Source: Anastrepha obliqua (taxonomy: Eukaryota; Arthropoda; Insecta; Diptera; Tephritidae). From it: 64,000 nt of DNA. The DNA is taken from assembly GCF_027943255.1 (NCBI RefSeq), contig NC_072893.1:18808001-18872000 (forward strand). Direction: 5' to 3'. Below, piece after piece: positions 1-9,661 of this stretch. The position numbers were made by a program, and so were the translations under genes. The first letter of the stretch is position 1; each line of letters begins with the position of its first letter. The notes under the pieces are model-generated. The model saw nothing but the letters and a program-made list of their open reading frames with translations. It did no database searches and was not told the DNA's origin.

Positions 1-1062
1 ATTTCTCATCTCCCGTACGATTCGGTACAAAAAGCGCTGTTTGCAACCGCTTGTTGCACGATGGCGGGCGAGATGCTGAGAAGCAATTTGAAAGCGACTT
101 TATTGTTTTTTTCGTTGAGTTCGTAAGTCCCGATTTACACGAGGAGACATCTGGAAGGGAGACACTGGAAATTCTCTTTTGATGTTTCATTCGCGTACAC
201 AATGAACCGCGACATTTTGACATTTAATACTTTAGCATCGTCTGGTTCGGATGTATTCTAGAACGCGCTTACATGTAAAGCAGAGAGCGTTCGACAACAG
301 TTTCTTAAATATATTAATGACAAACGCAAACTGGTTAAATAATAAATAATTTGTTGTTTTTTTATTTGAAATATATTTATAAATTCTTATACTTGAATAA
401 AAAAAATTAAATTAAAATACTTCATATGTAAATAATTAACTTAAAATTAACTTAAGTATCTAGAAATGCAGGGAAAAATTAGAAATCAACATAAACATGT
501 CCCATAACTATTTTAAATTAAACCTACTTTACTAGCAAAAATAATCGTGCATTTCCCAAGCAGCGTTCGGATATTTGTCATCGTTGTTATCTTCCGTTTG
601 ATTGAAAACCAACACATAACTTAGAACTTTCTTCCACAAAAGAAGAAAACGAATGAAGCAACTTTCAAAAATTGCTTTAAGATAAGAAATACGAATAAGA
701 AGAGCAAAGCGTGTCGCCGAGTACGGGAGACAAAATCCCTTCCCTTCTTCCCCGACCGTCCTTCGCCCTTGAACAAAATGTTTCCCTTCCAGATGTCTCC
801 TCGTGTAAATCGGGTCTAAGGCACCCAGGCTGCCAATTCTTCGGTTTATTGAATGGAGGTGAGTGAGAATCCTTTAATGATCGCAGTTCATTTTTTCCGC
901 CAATTCACCTTCAAAAGTGATTTGAAACATTCTTCATCGAATTCAGAAGGCCTTCCGCTGCGGCACATCGACGTCATCGACGTCAAAATCGCCATTTTTA
1001 AACGATGGAGACCATTTCCATTTCTCGCCTATGACACCTTCTCCATATATGTCGCAAATGTC
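1..1062 (-). pseudogene. irritans-type mariner transposase relic, split by a MITE
   Basis: On the minus strand, 1062 down to 815 reads as the N-terminal helix-turn-helix half of a mariner transposase, with residues like DICDIYGEGVIGE, FKNGDFDVDD, ELAEKMNCDH and HLHS. The reading resumes from 128 down to 1 with ELNEK and then a degraded match to the stretch before the first catalytic Asp. The two halves join at the W-V-P-H-E-L-like motif, where a 686 bp MITE (129-814) has inserted. Frames are broken in several places and the catalytic region runs off the window edge, so it is dead. The element at 52104-53131 is a relative with the same layout. The upstream boundary near 1062-1085 merges with a LINE relic and is uncertain. 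Confidence 0.7.
129..814. mobile_element. MITE with 32 bp perfect terminal inverted repeats
   Basis: Positions 129-160 (starting CCCGATTTACACGAGG) are the exact reverse complement of 783-814 (ending CCTCGTGTAAATCGGG). The 622 bp between them is AT-rich and has no convincing coding frame. TAAG occurs just outside both ends (124-127 and 817-820), a possible 4 bp target duplication, although one or two bases separate it from the TIR. It sits inside a mariner reading frame, which proves insertion. CCC/GGG ends with a 4 bp duplication recall piggyBac-type elements, but the target is not TTAA, so the superfamily is left open. Confidence 0.72.
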
Positions 1063-1084
1063 CCAGGCTGCTTCGGATATTGTC

Positions 1085-1860
1085 CTCATCCAAGTTTCAG
1101 CTCCATACATTAGGGCAGGCATGATGAGAGCCTTGTTAGCCAAATTATTAGTTTTGTTCGTCAAGAGAGGACTTTACTGCTCAGTTGCCTACTTAGTTCA
1201 AAGTAGCACTTGTTGCCAAGCAAGGTTCTCCGTTAGATTTCCAGGCCGACATTGTTATAAGTGTTAATGCTGGTTCCTAAATATACGAAGTCTCTTACAC
1301 CCTCGAAGTCATAATTGTCAACAGTGACGTGAGTGCCGTTACGTGAGTGCCCCGACTGTTTGTTTGAAGACAGGAGGTACCTTTGTTTTGTCCTCATTCA
1401 CCACCAGACCCATCCGTTTTGTCTCTTTATCCAGTTTGGAGAAGACACAGCTAACAGCGCAGTTGTTAAGGCCGATGATCTCAATATAATCGGCATACAC
1501 CAACATCAGGTTAAAGAAGTCACACGACAGAGAGTCACCCTGTCTGAAACTTCGTATGGTATCAAACGGCTCGGAGAGGTCTTCCCAATTCTGACGACGC
1601 TGTTGGTATTAAACATCGTCATTTTGCATAACCGTATTAGTATTGCGGGTTTACCAAATTCAGATAGGACGGCATACAGGCAACTCCTTTTCTTACTGTC
1701 GAATGCAGCTTTGAAATCGATTCGATGTCGATTTTCCTTTCATGGGTCTTTTACAAGCCTTGGCGTATTGTGAATATCTGATCCATTGTAGATTTTCCAG
1801 GTCTAAAGCCACACTTACTATCTAAATCTTCGTAAACGTTTGAAGTTGCTAAAACAGTTC
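1085..1860 (-). pseudogene. non-LTR retrotransposon reverse transcriptase relic
   Basis: Minus-strand translation in shifting frames gives RT blocks in the expected order: IDFKAAFDS (finger/palm, near 1720), a stretch on inter-residue spacing like EFGKPAILIRLCKMT, a broken form of the F-R-Q-G-D-S-L-S block, LVYAD near the catalytic YADD (about 1490), VVNEDKTKV (near 1410), and ALIMPALMYGAETW (near 1120). This order and these motifs are those of LINE polymerases. There are several frameshifts and stops. The 3' end abuts the mariner relic near 1062-1085. I cannot assign the clade securely; RTE or a related clade is plausible. Confidence 0.65.
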
Positions 1861-2317
1861 TAAAATGGTTTTAGGATACTTCTAGAGTCTGGAATGGTTA
1901 GAATTTGTAAATGTCCAACGCGGTTCCAAAAATATGTATGTTGTGAGATCTCAAAAGGGTTATATGAAAGATCATTAAGTTTCATGATGTACCTGAAAGC
2001 TTAAATAAAATGTGTAAGGGGTTCCAGAGATCACTAGCCGAATGGGTTGGTGCGTGAATACCATACGGTTAATAAAATTGAATTAAAAAGATAAAATAAA
2101 ATACGCATAAGAATTTGAGTTCTTTAGCTGACAACAGCGCCACCTACGTGTTGCGATTAATGGCAAATGCAACTTAATAGTAAAGTCAAACCGCTCACCA
2201 AATTGGAACTCCTATCGGCCAAGACAGAAAGACAAACCCAATTCCAATTACAAGCAAATAATAATCAAATCGATGTGGAATTTTCCTTTTTAACAGCATT
2301 TTTCGCTCATTACTTTT
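1861..2317. other. intergenic or intronic stretch, mostly unassigned
   Basis: Apart from a short SINE scrap at 2035-2075, I see no coding or repeat structure that I can name. The sequence is AT-rich and could be part of the upstream Inx7 intron. Confidence 0.4.
2035..2075 (+). repeat. 5' fragment of tRNA-derived SINE
   Basis: TAGCCGAATGGGTTGG matches the A box of a tRNA-type RNA polymerase III promoter and is followed by GTGCGTGAATACCATACGG. It matches the head of the fuller copy at 25566-25835. The body and B box are missing here. Confidence 0.6.
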
Positions 2318-3023
2318 GACGTGATAACGTCTTATAATTCGATTTAACAGGCTGCACGCACGAAAAAATGTGTCGTTACCTTGCTCATTACTGTTCATAT
2401 GTAGTTACCTTGCTCATATGTAGTTACCTTGCTCATATGTAGTTACCTTGCTCATATGTAGTTACCTTGCTCATATTAGTGTTACCTTGCTTACTGTTCA
2501 TATGTAGTTACCTTGCTCATATGTAGTTACCTTGCTCATATGTAGTTACCTTGCTCATATGTAGTTACCTTGCTCATATTAGTGTTACCTTGCTCATATG
2601 TAGTTACCTTGCTCATATTAGTGTTACCTTGCTCATATGTAGTTACCTTGCTCATATGTAGTTACCTTGCTCATATGTAGTTACCTTGCTCATATGTAGT
2701 TACCTTGCTCATATTAGTGTTACCTTGCCCATATGTAGTTACCTTGCTCATTGCATTGAATGAACTGCAAACGAAAGAGCGGAAGCAACGACAAAGCAAA
2801 CAAAGCAAACGAACGGCAACGTTCGACATCTTGCTCTCCCCTACTTAAGTGAGCGTATATATGTATGTATGTATATGCGCATATGTACATATATAAATTC
2901 ACGTATTTGTATTGGCATATGCCTTCTTATTGATTATTATTAATTTGATTTACTTGAAGAATTTAAAATAAAACCAAGTTTGTTAATAATACTGTTGTTT
3001 TAATGTTATTATTATTATTTTTT
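2318..3023 (+). repeat. direct repeat copy 1 with internal 19-20 bp minisatellite
   Basis: The unit starts with the palindrome GACGTGATAACGTC at 2318-2331, runs through a shared leader into a minisatellite (about 2370-2755) of CATATGTAGTTACCTTGCT and the variant CATATTAGTGTTACCTTGCT, and ends in a common tail (about 2756-3023) with AATAAAACCAAG and an ATT-rich stretch. The whole 706 bp unit is followed directly by a second copy at 3024. The long open frames here are translations of repeats. Confidence 0.85.
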
Positions 3024-3595
3024 GACGTGATAACGTCTTATAATTCGATTTAACAGGCTGCACGCACGAAAAAATGTGTCGTTACCTTGCTCATTACTGT
3101 TCATATGTAGTTACCTTGCTCATATGTAGTTACCTTGCTCATATTAGTGTTACCTTGCTCATATGTAGTTACCTTGCTCATATTAGTGTTACCTTGCTCA
3201 TATTAGTGTTACCTTGCTCATATGTAGTTACCTTGCTCATATGTAGTTACCTTGCTCATATGTAGTTACCTTGCTCATATTAGTGTTACCTTGCCCATAT
3301 GTAGTTACCTTGCTCATTGCATTGAATGAACTGCAAGCGAAAGAGCGGAAGGAACGACAAAGCAAACAAAGCAAACGAACGGCAACGTTCGACATCTTGC
3401 TCTCCCCTACTTAAGTGAGCGTATATATGTATGTATGTATATGCGCATATGTACATATATAAATTCACGTATTTGTATTGGCATATGCCTTCTTATTGAT
3501 TATTATTAATTTGATTTACTTGAAGAATTTAAAATAAAACCAAGTTTGTTAATAATACCTGTTGTTTTAATGTTATTATTATTATTTTTTTATTA
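3024..3595 (+). repeat. direct repeat copy 2 with a shorter minisatellite
   Basis: This is almost the same as copy 1 in leader and tail, but its minisatellite (about 3076-3320) is some 140 bp shorter, which accounts for most of the length difference. The tails differ by only a few bases (for example GGAAGC versus GGAAGG). That points to a recent duplication followed by minisatellite slippage. A tail with TATATAAA and AATAAA would also fit a pair of solo LTRs, but the ends do not show clear TG...CA termini. Confidence 0.8.
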
Positions 3596-3631
3596 TATCT
3601 GAAGGAAAAAATGTATGGTAATATTTACCAT

Positions 3632-4650
3632 ATCTATACTAATATTATAAAGAGGAAAACTTTGTTTGTTTGGTTGTAATGAATAGGCTCAAAAACTACT
3701 GGACCGATTTTAAAAATTCTTTCACCATTCGAAAGCTACATCCTCCACGAGTAACATGGATTATATTTTATTTTGGAAATAGGGCTCGAGATATAGGTCA
3801 AAACGTGGACCCGGGTATCCTTCGGATGTGTATGTACAATATGGGTATCAAATGAAAGCTGTTGATAAGTGCTTTAATACGGGGTAATTTTCATACCTAT
3901 TGATGACTAGGGTCTGGAAATATATGCCAAAACGTGGACCCGCCGTGTCTTTGCACCGAATTAAACCAAACTTACACACATTGTTAAGTATGTATTGAAG
4001 ATGGTTTCCGTATTGTTTGGGTACATATTGGTAGATATGGTCTCGAGATATAGGTCAAAACGTGGACCCGGGTAACCTTCGGATGTGTATGTACAATATG
4101 GGTATCAAATGGAAGCTGTTGGTGAATGCGTTAGTTCAGAGTATTTCCATCCGTTCCGTGACTAGGGTCTCGAGATAGAGACCAAAACGTGGACCCTAGA
4201 ATGTGTTTATACAATATGGATATCAAATGAAAGCTGTTGATAGGTGCTTTAATACGGGGTAATTTTCATACCTATTGATTACTAGGGTCTCGAAATATAT
4301 GCCAAAACGTGGACCCGCCGTGTCTTTGAACCGAATTAAACTAAACTTACGCACATTGTTAAGTAGGTATTGAAGATGATTTCCGTATAGTTTGAATACC
4401 TATTGGTAGATAGGGTCTCGAGATATAGGTCAAAACGTTGACCCGGGTAACCTTCGGATGTGTATGTACAATATGGGTATCAAATGGAAGCTGTTGGTGA
4501 ATGCTTTAGTACAGAGTATTTTTCATGCCGCTCCGTGACTGGGGTCTCGAGATATAGGTCAAAACGTGGACCCGGGTAACCTTTGGTTGTGTATGTACAA
4601 TATGGGTATCAAATGAAAGCTGTTGATAAGTGCTTTAATACGGGGTAATT
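3632..4650 (+). mobile_element. Helitron-type 5' end with internal tandem repeats
   Basis: It opens with TCTATACTAATATTATAAAG, preceded by A, and then carries ACTACTGGACCGATTTTAAA. This is the common start of many insect Helitrons. From about 3780 it is made of roughly seven diverged units of about 125 bp built around GGTCTCGAGATATAGGTCAA, AAACGTGGACCCGGGTA and ATGGGTATCAAATG. No Rep or helicase sequence is present, so it is non-autonomous. No CTAG hairpin end is seen; the copy dissolves into the TTATG microsatellite at 4651. Confidence 0.68.
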
Positions 4651-5200
4651 TGTTATGTTATGTTATGTTATGTTACGTTATGTTATGTTATGTTATGTTA
4701 TGTTATGTTATGTTATGTTATGTTATGTTATGTTATGTTATGTTATGTTATGTTATGTTATGTTATGTTATGTTATGTTATGTTATGTTATGTTATGTTA
4801 TGTTATGTTATGTTATGTTATGTTATGTTATGTTATGTTATGTTATGTTATGTTATGTTATGTTATGTTATGTTATGTTATGTTATGTTATGTTATGTTA
4901 TGTTATGTTATGTTATGTTATGTTATGTTATGTTATGTTATGTTATGTTATGTTATGTTATGTTATGTTATGTTATGTTATGTTATGTTATGTTATGTTA
5001 TGTTATGTTATGTTATGTTATGTTATGTTATGTTATGTTATGTTATGTTATGTTATGTTATGTTATGTTATGTTATGTTATGTTATGTTATGTTATGTTA
5101 TGTTATGTTATGTTATGTTATGTTATGTTATGTTGTGTTGTGTTGTGTTGTGTTGTGTTGTGTTATGTCATGTTATGTTATGTTATGTTATGTTATGTTA
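4651..5200 (+). repeat. (TTATG)n pentanucleotide microsatellite, about 110 units
   Basis: This is an almost perfect 5 bp array with one TTACG unit near the start, a block of TTGTG units at about 5133-5162 and one TCATG. Because 5 and 3 share no factor and the 15 bp cycle has no stop codon, all three + frames stay open with MLCYV repeats. Those ORFs are artefacts. Confidence 0.97.
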
Positions 5201-5391
5201 AAGTATATGTTATGTTTATGTTAACTCATTCTCTATATCCATACAAAATATGTATCAAACAAATAAAATTAAAATTTTCTTTTGAAAAATGCAACCATTC
5301 AATCAGTATTTTCTTATGACGTTATCACGTTAAACTATCGTCAGTAAACCGACTTTGCAGACAACCTCTTTTTTTTTTTTTATTTTTCCAG
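5201..5391 (+). other. end of upstream intron of Inx7 with acceptor site
   Basis: This short stretch lies between the microsatellite and the exon. It holds GACGTTATCACGT at 5318-5330, the reverse complement of 13 bases of the palindrome that heads the repeats at 2318 and 3024. A pyrimidine run (5369-5388) then leads to the CAG acceptor at 5389-5391. Confidence 0.7.
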
Positions 5392-5923
5392 GCGGTCGCA
5401 TTAAGGCGCTCGTTTTCGGTTTACGTATGGTCGGCCTCACGCAGTACGTACGGAATCAAAGTTTGCAGATTGGCAAATTAAATATACCCTCCATGGAGGA
5501 GGCGGAGTCACGTGTCAAGAATATTCGGCGCGCCATGATCGATCGTATGCGCATCAATCAGTCGTGGGGCGCGCAACTCGCTCTCATGGAAATGCTGAAC
5601 TTTTTCAATATTCTTTTGCAAATTTATTTGACCAATCGTTTTCTGGGCGGCGCCTTTTACAGCTTGGGTTTCCAAGTATTGCAAGAACGTTGGACAAATC
5701 GAATGGATGCCCTGGATGTGGTATTTCCCAAAGTCACCAAATGTCATTTCCGCAAATTCGGACCGAGTGGCTCACTACAAATGCACGACACCCTCTGCGT
5801 CATGGCGCTAAATATTGTCAATGAGAAAATTTATTCGATACTCTGGTTTTGGTATATGTTTGTGTTGGCCATGACGATACTCGGACTGATTTGGCGTGTG
5901 TGTACATTCCTTTTCTATAAAAA
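5392..5923 (+). CDS. Inx7: innexin Inx7, internal coding exon
   Basis: Innexins form invertebrate gap junction channels in the plasma membrane. This exon encodes about 177 residues that closely resemble Drosophila Inx7, starting in the GGRIKALVFGLRM block and ending in FYK. It carries the cytoplasmic loop, the third membrane segment (around 5580-5670), the second extracellular loop with its two conserved cysteines (codons 5742-5744 and 5796-5798, in VTKCHF and DTLCVMALN), and the fourth membrane segment (around 5836-5920). The acceptor is a polypyrimidine run plus CAG at 5389-5391. The donor is GTGAGT at 5924-5929, which leaves two bases of a split codon. The frame is clean throughout. The first roughly 140 residues (N-terminus, TM1, first extracellular loop, TM2) are not seen upstream in this window. 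Confidence 0.93.
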
Positions 5924-6189
5924 GTGAGTATGAAAGTAAGTGATTTTTATTTTTTTTTTACCCTTGCGCTAGTGCTGTGGAGTATGTAAGCGTAGTTTGT
6001 ACGGCCTGATGGATTCGAGATAAATAGAGAGAGAGAGAGAAAGGAATCGATGATAACAGATTGCGCGTAGTGCCTCCAGCTGATGGGCGGATTTGTTGAA
6101 ATTGGGCATGATCGGGTGAGAACCAAACCTACCCTGCACGTAAATGCAGTTTTCAGAAATGCAAGGAAAAAAAGCTTAACAGTTTCTAA

Positions 6190-7165
6190 AAAATTTAATA
6201 AGCAGTATTTTGTACAAAGATTTCGTCTGAGATAACCCCTAGTGAAATTTTATGGCAAATAATTTTCTATAACTTTCTGAAAATGGGGTCAAAATGACCC
6301 TGTCGTGTGCGAAATACTGGCTTAAAACGTTCTTAAACAATAATTTAACCTCCTAGCGATCTTCAAAATACCATTTTATTAGGAATTTCTGAAAAAAGGG
6401 TCAAAATTACCCTTTCATAGGAGAACTATTGGGTTAAAATGTTCAAAAAAATTTTTTAACAAGGAATAATTGTGTGGATCAGCGACCTTCAAAATGCCAT
6501 TTTATTCGGGTTTTTAAAAAAAACTGGTCAAAATAACCCTTCTTAGGAGAACTAGTGAGTTAAAAAGTTCTACACAATTATTCTTTGTAAAATATTTTTT
6601 AAGAACATTTTAACCCCATTTTATTTAAACTTTCTAAAAAAGGGGTCAAAATGACCTTTCGTGAGGGAGCTAATGGGTTAAAATGTACTACAAAAATAAT
6701 TTAACAAGAAATTAAAATGCTATTTTATTACAAATTTCTGAAAACAAAGGGGTCACAATGACCCTTTCATAGGAGAACTAGTGGGTTAAAATTTTCTACA
6801 AAATTATTCCTTGTAAAACAATTTTCTAGAAAATTTAACTTCATTTTATTTAAACTTTCTAAACAAAGGGTCAAAATGACCCTTTCGTGAGAGAGCTAAT
6901 GAGTTAAAATGTACTACAAAAATAATTTAGCAAGGAATTAAAATGCCATTTTATTTTTTTCTAAAAAAAAAGTTGTCAAAATGGCCCTTTCATAGTAGCA
7001 CTAAGGGGTTAAAATGTTCTAAAAACATAATTTAGCAAGGAAGAATTTTGCATGTAGAAAATTTTACCCCCTAGCGACCTTCAAAATGCCGTTTTATTCG
7101 GACTTTTTAAAGAAGGGGACAAAACGACCCTTTGGTGTGAAGGCTAATGGGGTAAAATGTTTTAC
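6190..7165 (+). repeat. eight-unit tandem repeat with GGGTCA-NNN-TGACCC palindromes
   Basis: Units of about 110-130 bp repeat the order TTCAAAATGCCATTTTATT, TTTCTGAAAA, GGGTCAAAATGACCC, then GGAGAACTAGTGGGTTAAAA. The palindrome core is fully self-complementary in four units (6286-6300, 6644-6656, 6750-6764, 6868-6882) and decayed in the others (about 6399, 6526, 6973 and 7116). Two unit types seem to alternate, with CATAGGAGAACTA or GTGAGAGAGCTAA after the core. Confidence 0.85.
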
Positions 7166-7613
7166 AAAATTATTCCTCGTAAAATTTTGCTATATGCACC
7201 TTAACAACATTTTGCCCTCCGATATGTATTTCGCCTCTTATTTCGTTTATTCTAAAAACACTTAAACAAATTATTGCAAATTCAAAACAGACATAGCACA
7301 GAAATTTCACCAAATAATGTAAAATAATTTTGAGGTTTTGCCATATTTGGCTTGGATTCATACCGTACCCAGACAATGACCCCCAAATCAACCATCAAAT
7401 TTGCACAGTGAAGTGAGGTGTAAAATTGCATTCTTGAAAATTTTCTAAAAATTCTGACTAAAAATTTGAAATTTCGATAAATAATTGTGGATATTTTAAA
7501 AAAATTTTACAATGTTAGTAACTTTGGGTTATGTGATTTTTATTGTAGTATAAACTGTATTTTCTTAAAATAATACAAAAATTAAATTAAATTGGTGGAA
7601 ATATACGAGTATA

Positions 7614-9009
7614 GCGTAAGTCGGGTATTGTGGGCACCATTTTACCTTGATATTAATTTCTGCCAAAATAATCGTAATGAAAAAGCGATCTTTTTTCTTT
7701 CTAACAGATATTGAATTATCTTTACATTTTATTGCAAAATATACTCTAATATAATTGTTTTCGTCTGATAATATAGAAAAACTGAAACTACCTTAAAAGT
7801 TGATGAAAAGAAAAATGGTGGGTAATGTGGCCCAGTGTATTCGGGTAAAGTAGGCCACTGGATAAAATCACCAAAAACAATTGTAAGAGTTAATAATAAG
7901 ACAATGGGTTTATTCATATACAGGTATATATTTTTTCTTTTTAATTAATGGCCTTCTTGGTTGACTATTTGAAAAACAAAATTATTAATCTTAGGTAAAT
8001 ATAAATCCACATTCTGTATAGCAGATGGTTGAAATTTCTGTTTCTCATACTCTTGTTCAAGTAAATCGAAAAACATCTTTACATTTCCCTTTGTCAACCC
8101 ATTGCTCTATTAATAGACGTTCCCATTGGAGAGCGAAAACTAAGCTCATTTTTTTTCCTGCGCAAGAATCCATGCAGCCAACCTTTCTCTGCAAATTGCT
8201 TAAGCACCGGCAAATTGCTTAAGGACCAACAATTTGTTTGGCACTTTGGCAATTCCGTCAATTAAAACGCCATAGAACGAATGCTTGTGAGGCCGCAAAC
8301 GTAATGTGAGGCGTCTAATGTATAATTTACAAGGTATTTTTCTGTGGCTTCGTCCAGTATTGGCTTATGCCCAAGTGGGATTTTTAAAAGCAGGTTAGGG
8401 GATGCATTACTCTTTGCAATGTAAAACGCGGCACATCAAAAGTATTTGATGCAAAAAGTGGGTCGATCTCCTCATTCTTAACAGCTACAATGGCTTTTTT
8501 CATCATGCCGGGGTCCCATTTCCCCAATTCTCCATTTTTGGCATGTCTCAAACAGGAAAATTAACGAGAATTAGGAAAATACTAAGGGAGTAATGAGGGC
8601 TACTAGTTAACAATACCCGACGCTGACTAGCCCACATTAGCCACTGTACCACTTACAAGAAAAAAGTATTACAAACTTTTGTTTAAATAATTTAAAAAGA
8701 GTTTCTTGCCGCATTAAAAATTTCAGAATAGTTTAAAAATTCTATCTGAACTTTCGAACTCCAAAAATAATTACTTGCTAAAAAAATACCGTTAATATTA
8801 CACGCCACTGAAAAACAAATCGACTGCACTTCACAAAATATTTGAACTGCTCATCAGTAAAGAGTCCAATTCAAAAGGCGAGCAGCGTAAAACAACCGTT
8901 ATATGAATTTTGAAGTTCATAAGCAACCTTTCTAGTGCATGTTCGTTATTATGAAAAATACAGATGTTGAGCACATTACCCGAATAGCCCATAATACCCG
9001 ATCTTACTC
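7614..9009 (-). mobile_element. pogo-like DNA transposon relic
   Basis: Terminal repeats GCGTAAGTCGGGTATTGTGG (from 7614) and, on the other strand, GAGTAAGATCGGGTATTATG (from 9009) match apart from one indel and a few substitutions. TA lies just outside both ends (7612-7613 and 9010-9011). Minus-strand frames at about 8560-8400 read KWDPGMMKKAIVAVKNEE and then FDVPRFTLQR, a psq-type helix-turn-helix as in pogo/Tigger transposases. At 8220-8020 there is a second piece with GWLHGFLRRKK, like the CENP-B-type domain. The DDE catalytic core is not evident, so this looks internally deleted and broken. Confidence 0.62.
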
Positions 9010-9327
9010 TACATGTGGCAACACTTTCCATACCTGGTTTCGTTATCCTCCTCTAAATAATTAAATAAAACAGAAATACATACAAAAGATATTCTAATAA
9101 ATTTGAATAATATTTAATAAAAATTTAAATAGTTATAAATAATTAATTAAATTTAAATCATAATTTTTAATCTTCTAAATAATAAAATTTAAATAACTAA
9201 ATATAAATAAATACTCGAAACTTCGTTGCGCTGCTTTTATTTTCACCGTCACTATATATTCTTAACTATTTATATCCAAATTAAATATTTTCAATACAAA
9301 GTTTCTCAATTAGTCTCTTTCTTTCAG

Positions 9328-9661
9328 CGTTCGCTTCACAAAACTCACCTTCTCATATTTTGCGAGGCCGGGTCGCATCGATTACCAAGAATTGGCCGCC
9401 GTAGTGGAGAAGTGCAATTTCTCAAATTGGATGTTCTTGTTCTTCTTACGCAGCAACCTTTCCGAATTTCTTTTCAAACGCGTAATTTTCCATTTGGCCA
9501 GCGAACTGCCCAATCCTGAGAAGGATAACAGTATTAATGCTTTCTTGGATAGGGAACACTCAGCGGCTACTGCTGGACCCAGTGGCACGGCGCCCCCAAT
9601 TAGGCTTGATGATGTCGATACGCCGCTGCTGGCCAACAAGGCGAGTGATAAAATGGATTAG
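9328..9661 (+). CDS. Inx7: innexin Inx7, terminal coding exon
   Basis: The exon supplies the third base of the split codon (making Asn) and then reads VRFTKLTFSYFARPGRIDYQ, ELAAVVEKCNFSNWMFLFFL and RSNLSEFLFKRVIFHLASEL, the cytoplasmic C-terminal domain of Inx7. It is followed by a variable tail ending DTPLLANKASDKMD and TAG at 9659-9661. The CNFSNWMFLFFLRSNLSEFL block is a strong match to Drosophila Inx7 as I recall it. The acceptor TTTCTTTCAG ends at 9327. There is no frame damage, so the gene is probably functional. The tail seems shorter than in Drosophila, but I cannot measure this without an alignment. Confidence 0.93.

Larger units (their letters stand above)
5924..9327 (+). other. Inx7 intron, 3.4 kb, rich in repeats
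   Basis: A GTGAGT donor and a TTTCTTTCAG acceptor (AG at 9326-9327) bound it, and the phases on both sides match. It contains a tandem array (about 6190-7165), a pogo-like transposon relic (7614-9009) and AT-rich filler at about 9055-9220. I see no extra exon inside. Confidence 0.85.

Noticed and set aside
2370..3320. CRISPR-like array from the regular 19-20 bp repeats
   Set aside because: The units follow each other without unique spacers and the genome is eukaryotic, so it is a minisatellite.
2318..3595. Pair of LTRs of an LTR retrotransposon
   Set aside because: TATA and AATAAA words are present and the copies are similar, but there are no TG...CA ends, no primer binding site and no gag-pol between or beside them. 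The copies abut directly.
4623..5319. Three overlapping ORFs of 189-219 codons with MLCYV repeats
   Set aside because: They are translations of the TTATG microsatellite, open in all three frames because the 15 bp cycle has no stop codon.
6286..6882. Functional estrogen- or ecdysone-type response element cluster
   Set aside because: The half-sites fit, but the spacing of 3 is not the insect ecdysone form, and the array is a simple tandem repeat. Kept only as a finding, not as a regulatory feature.
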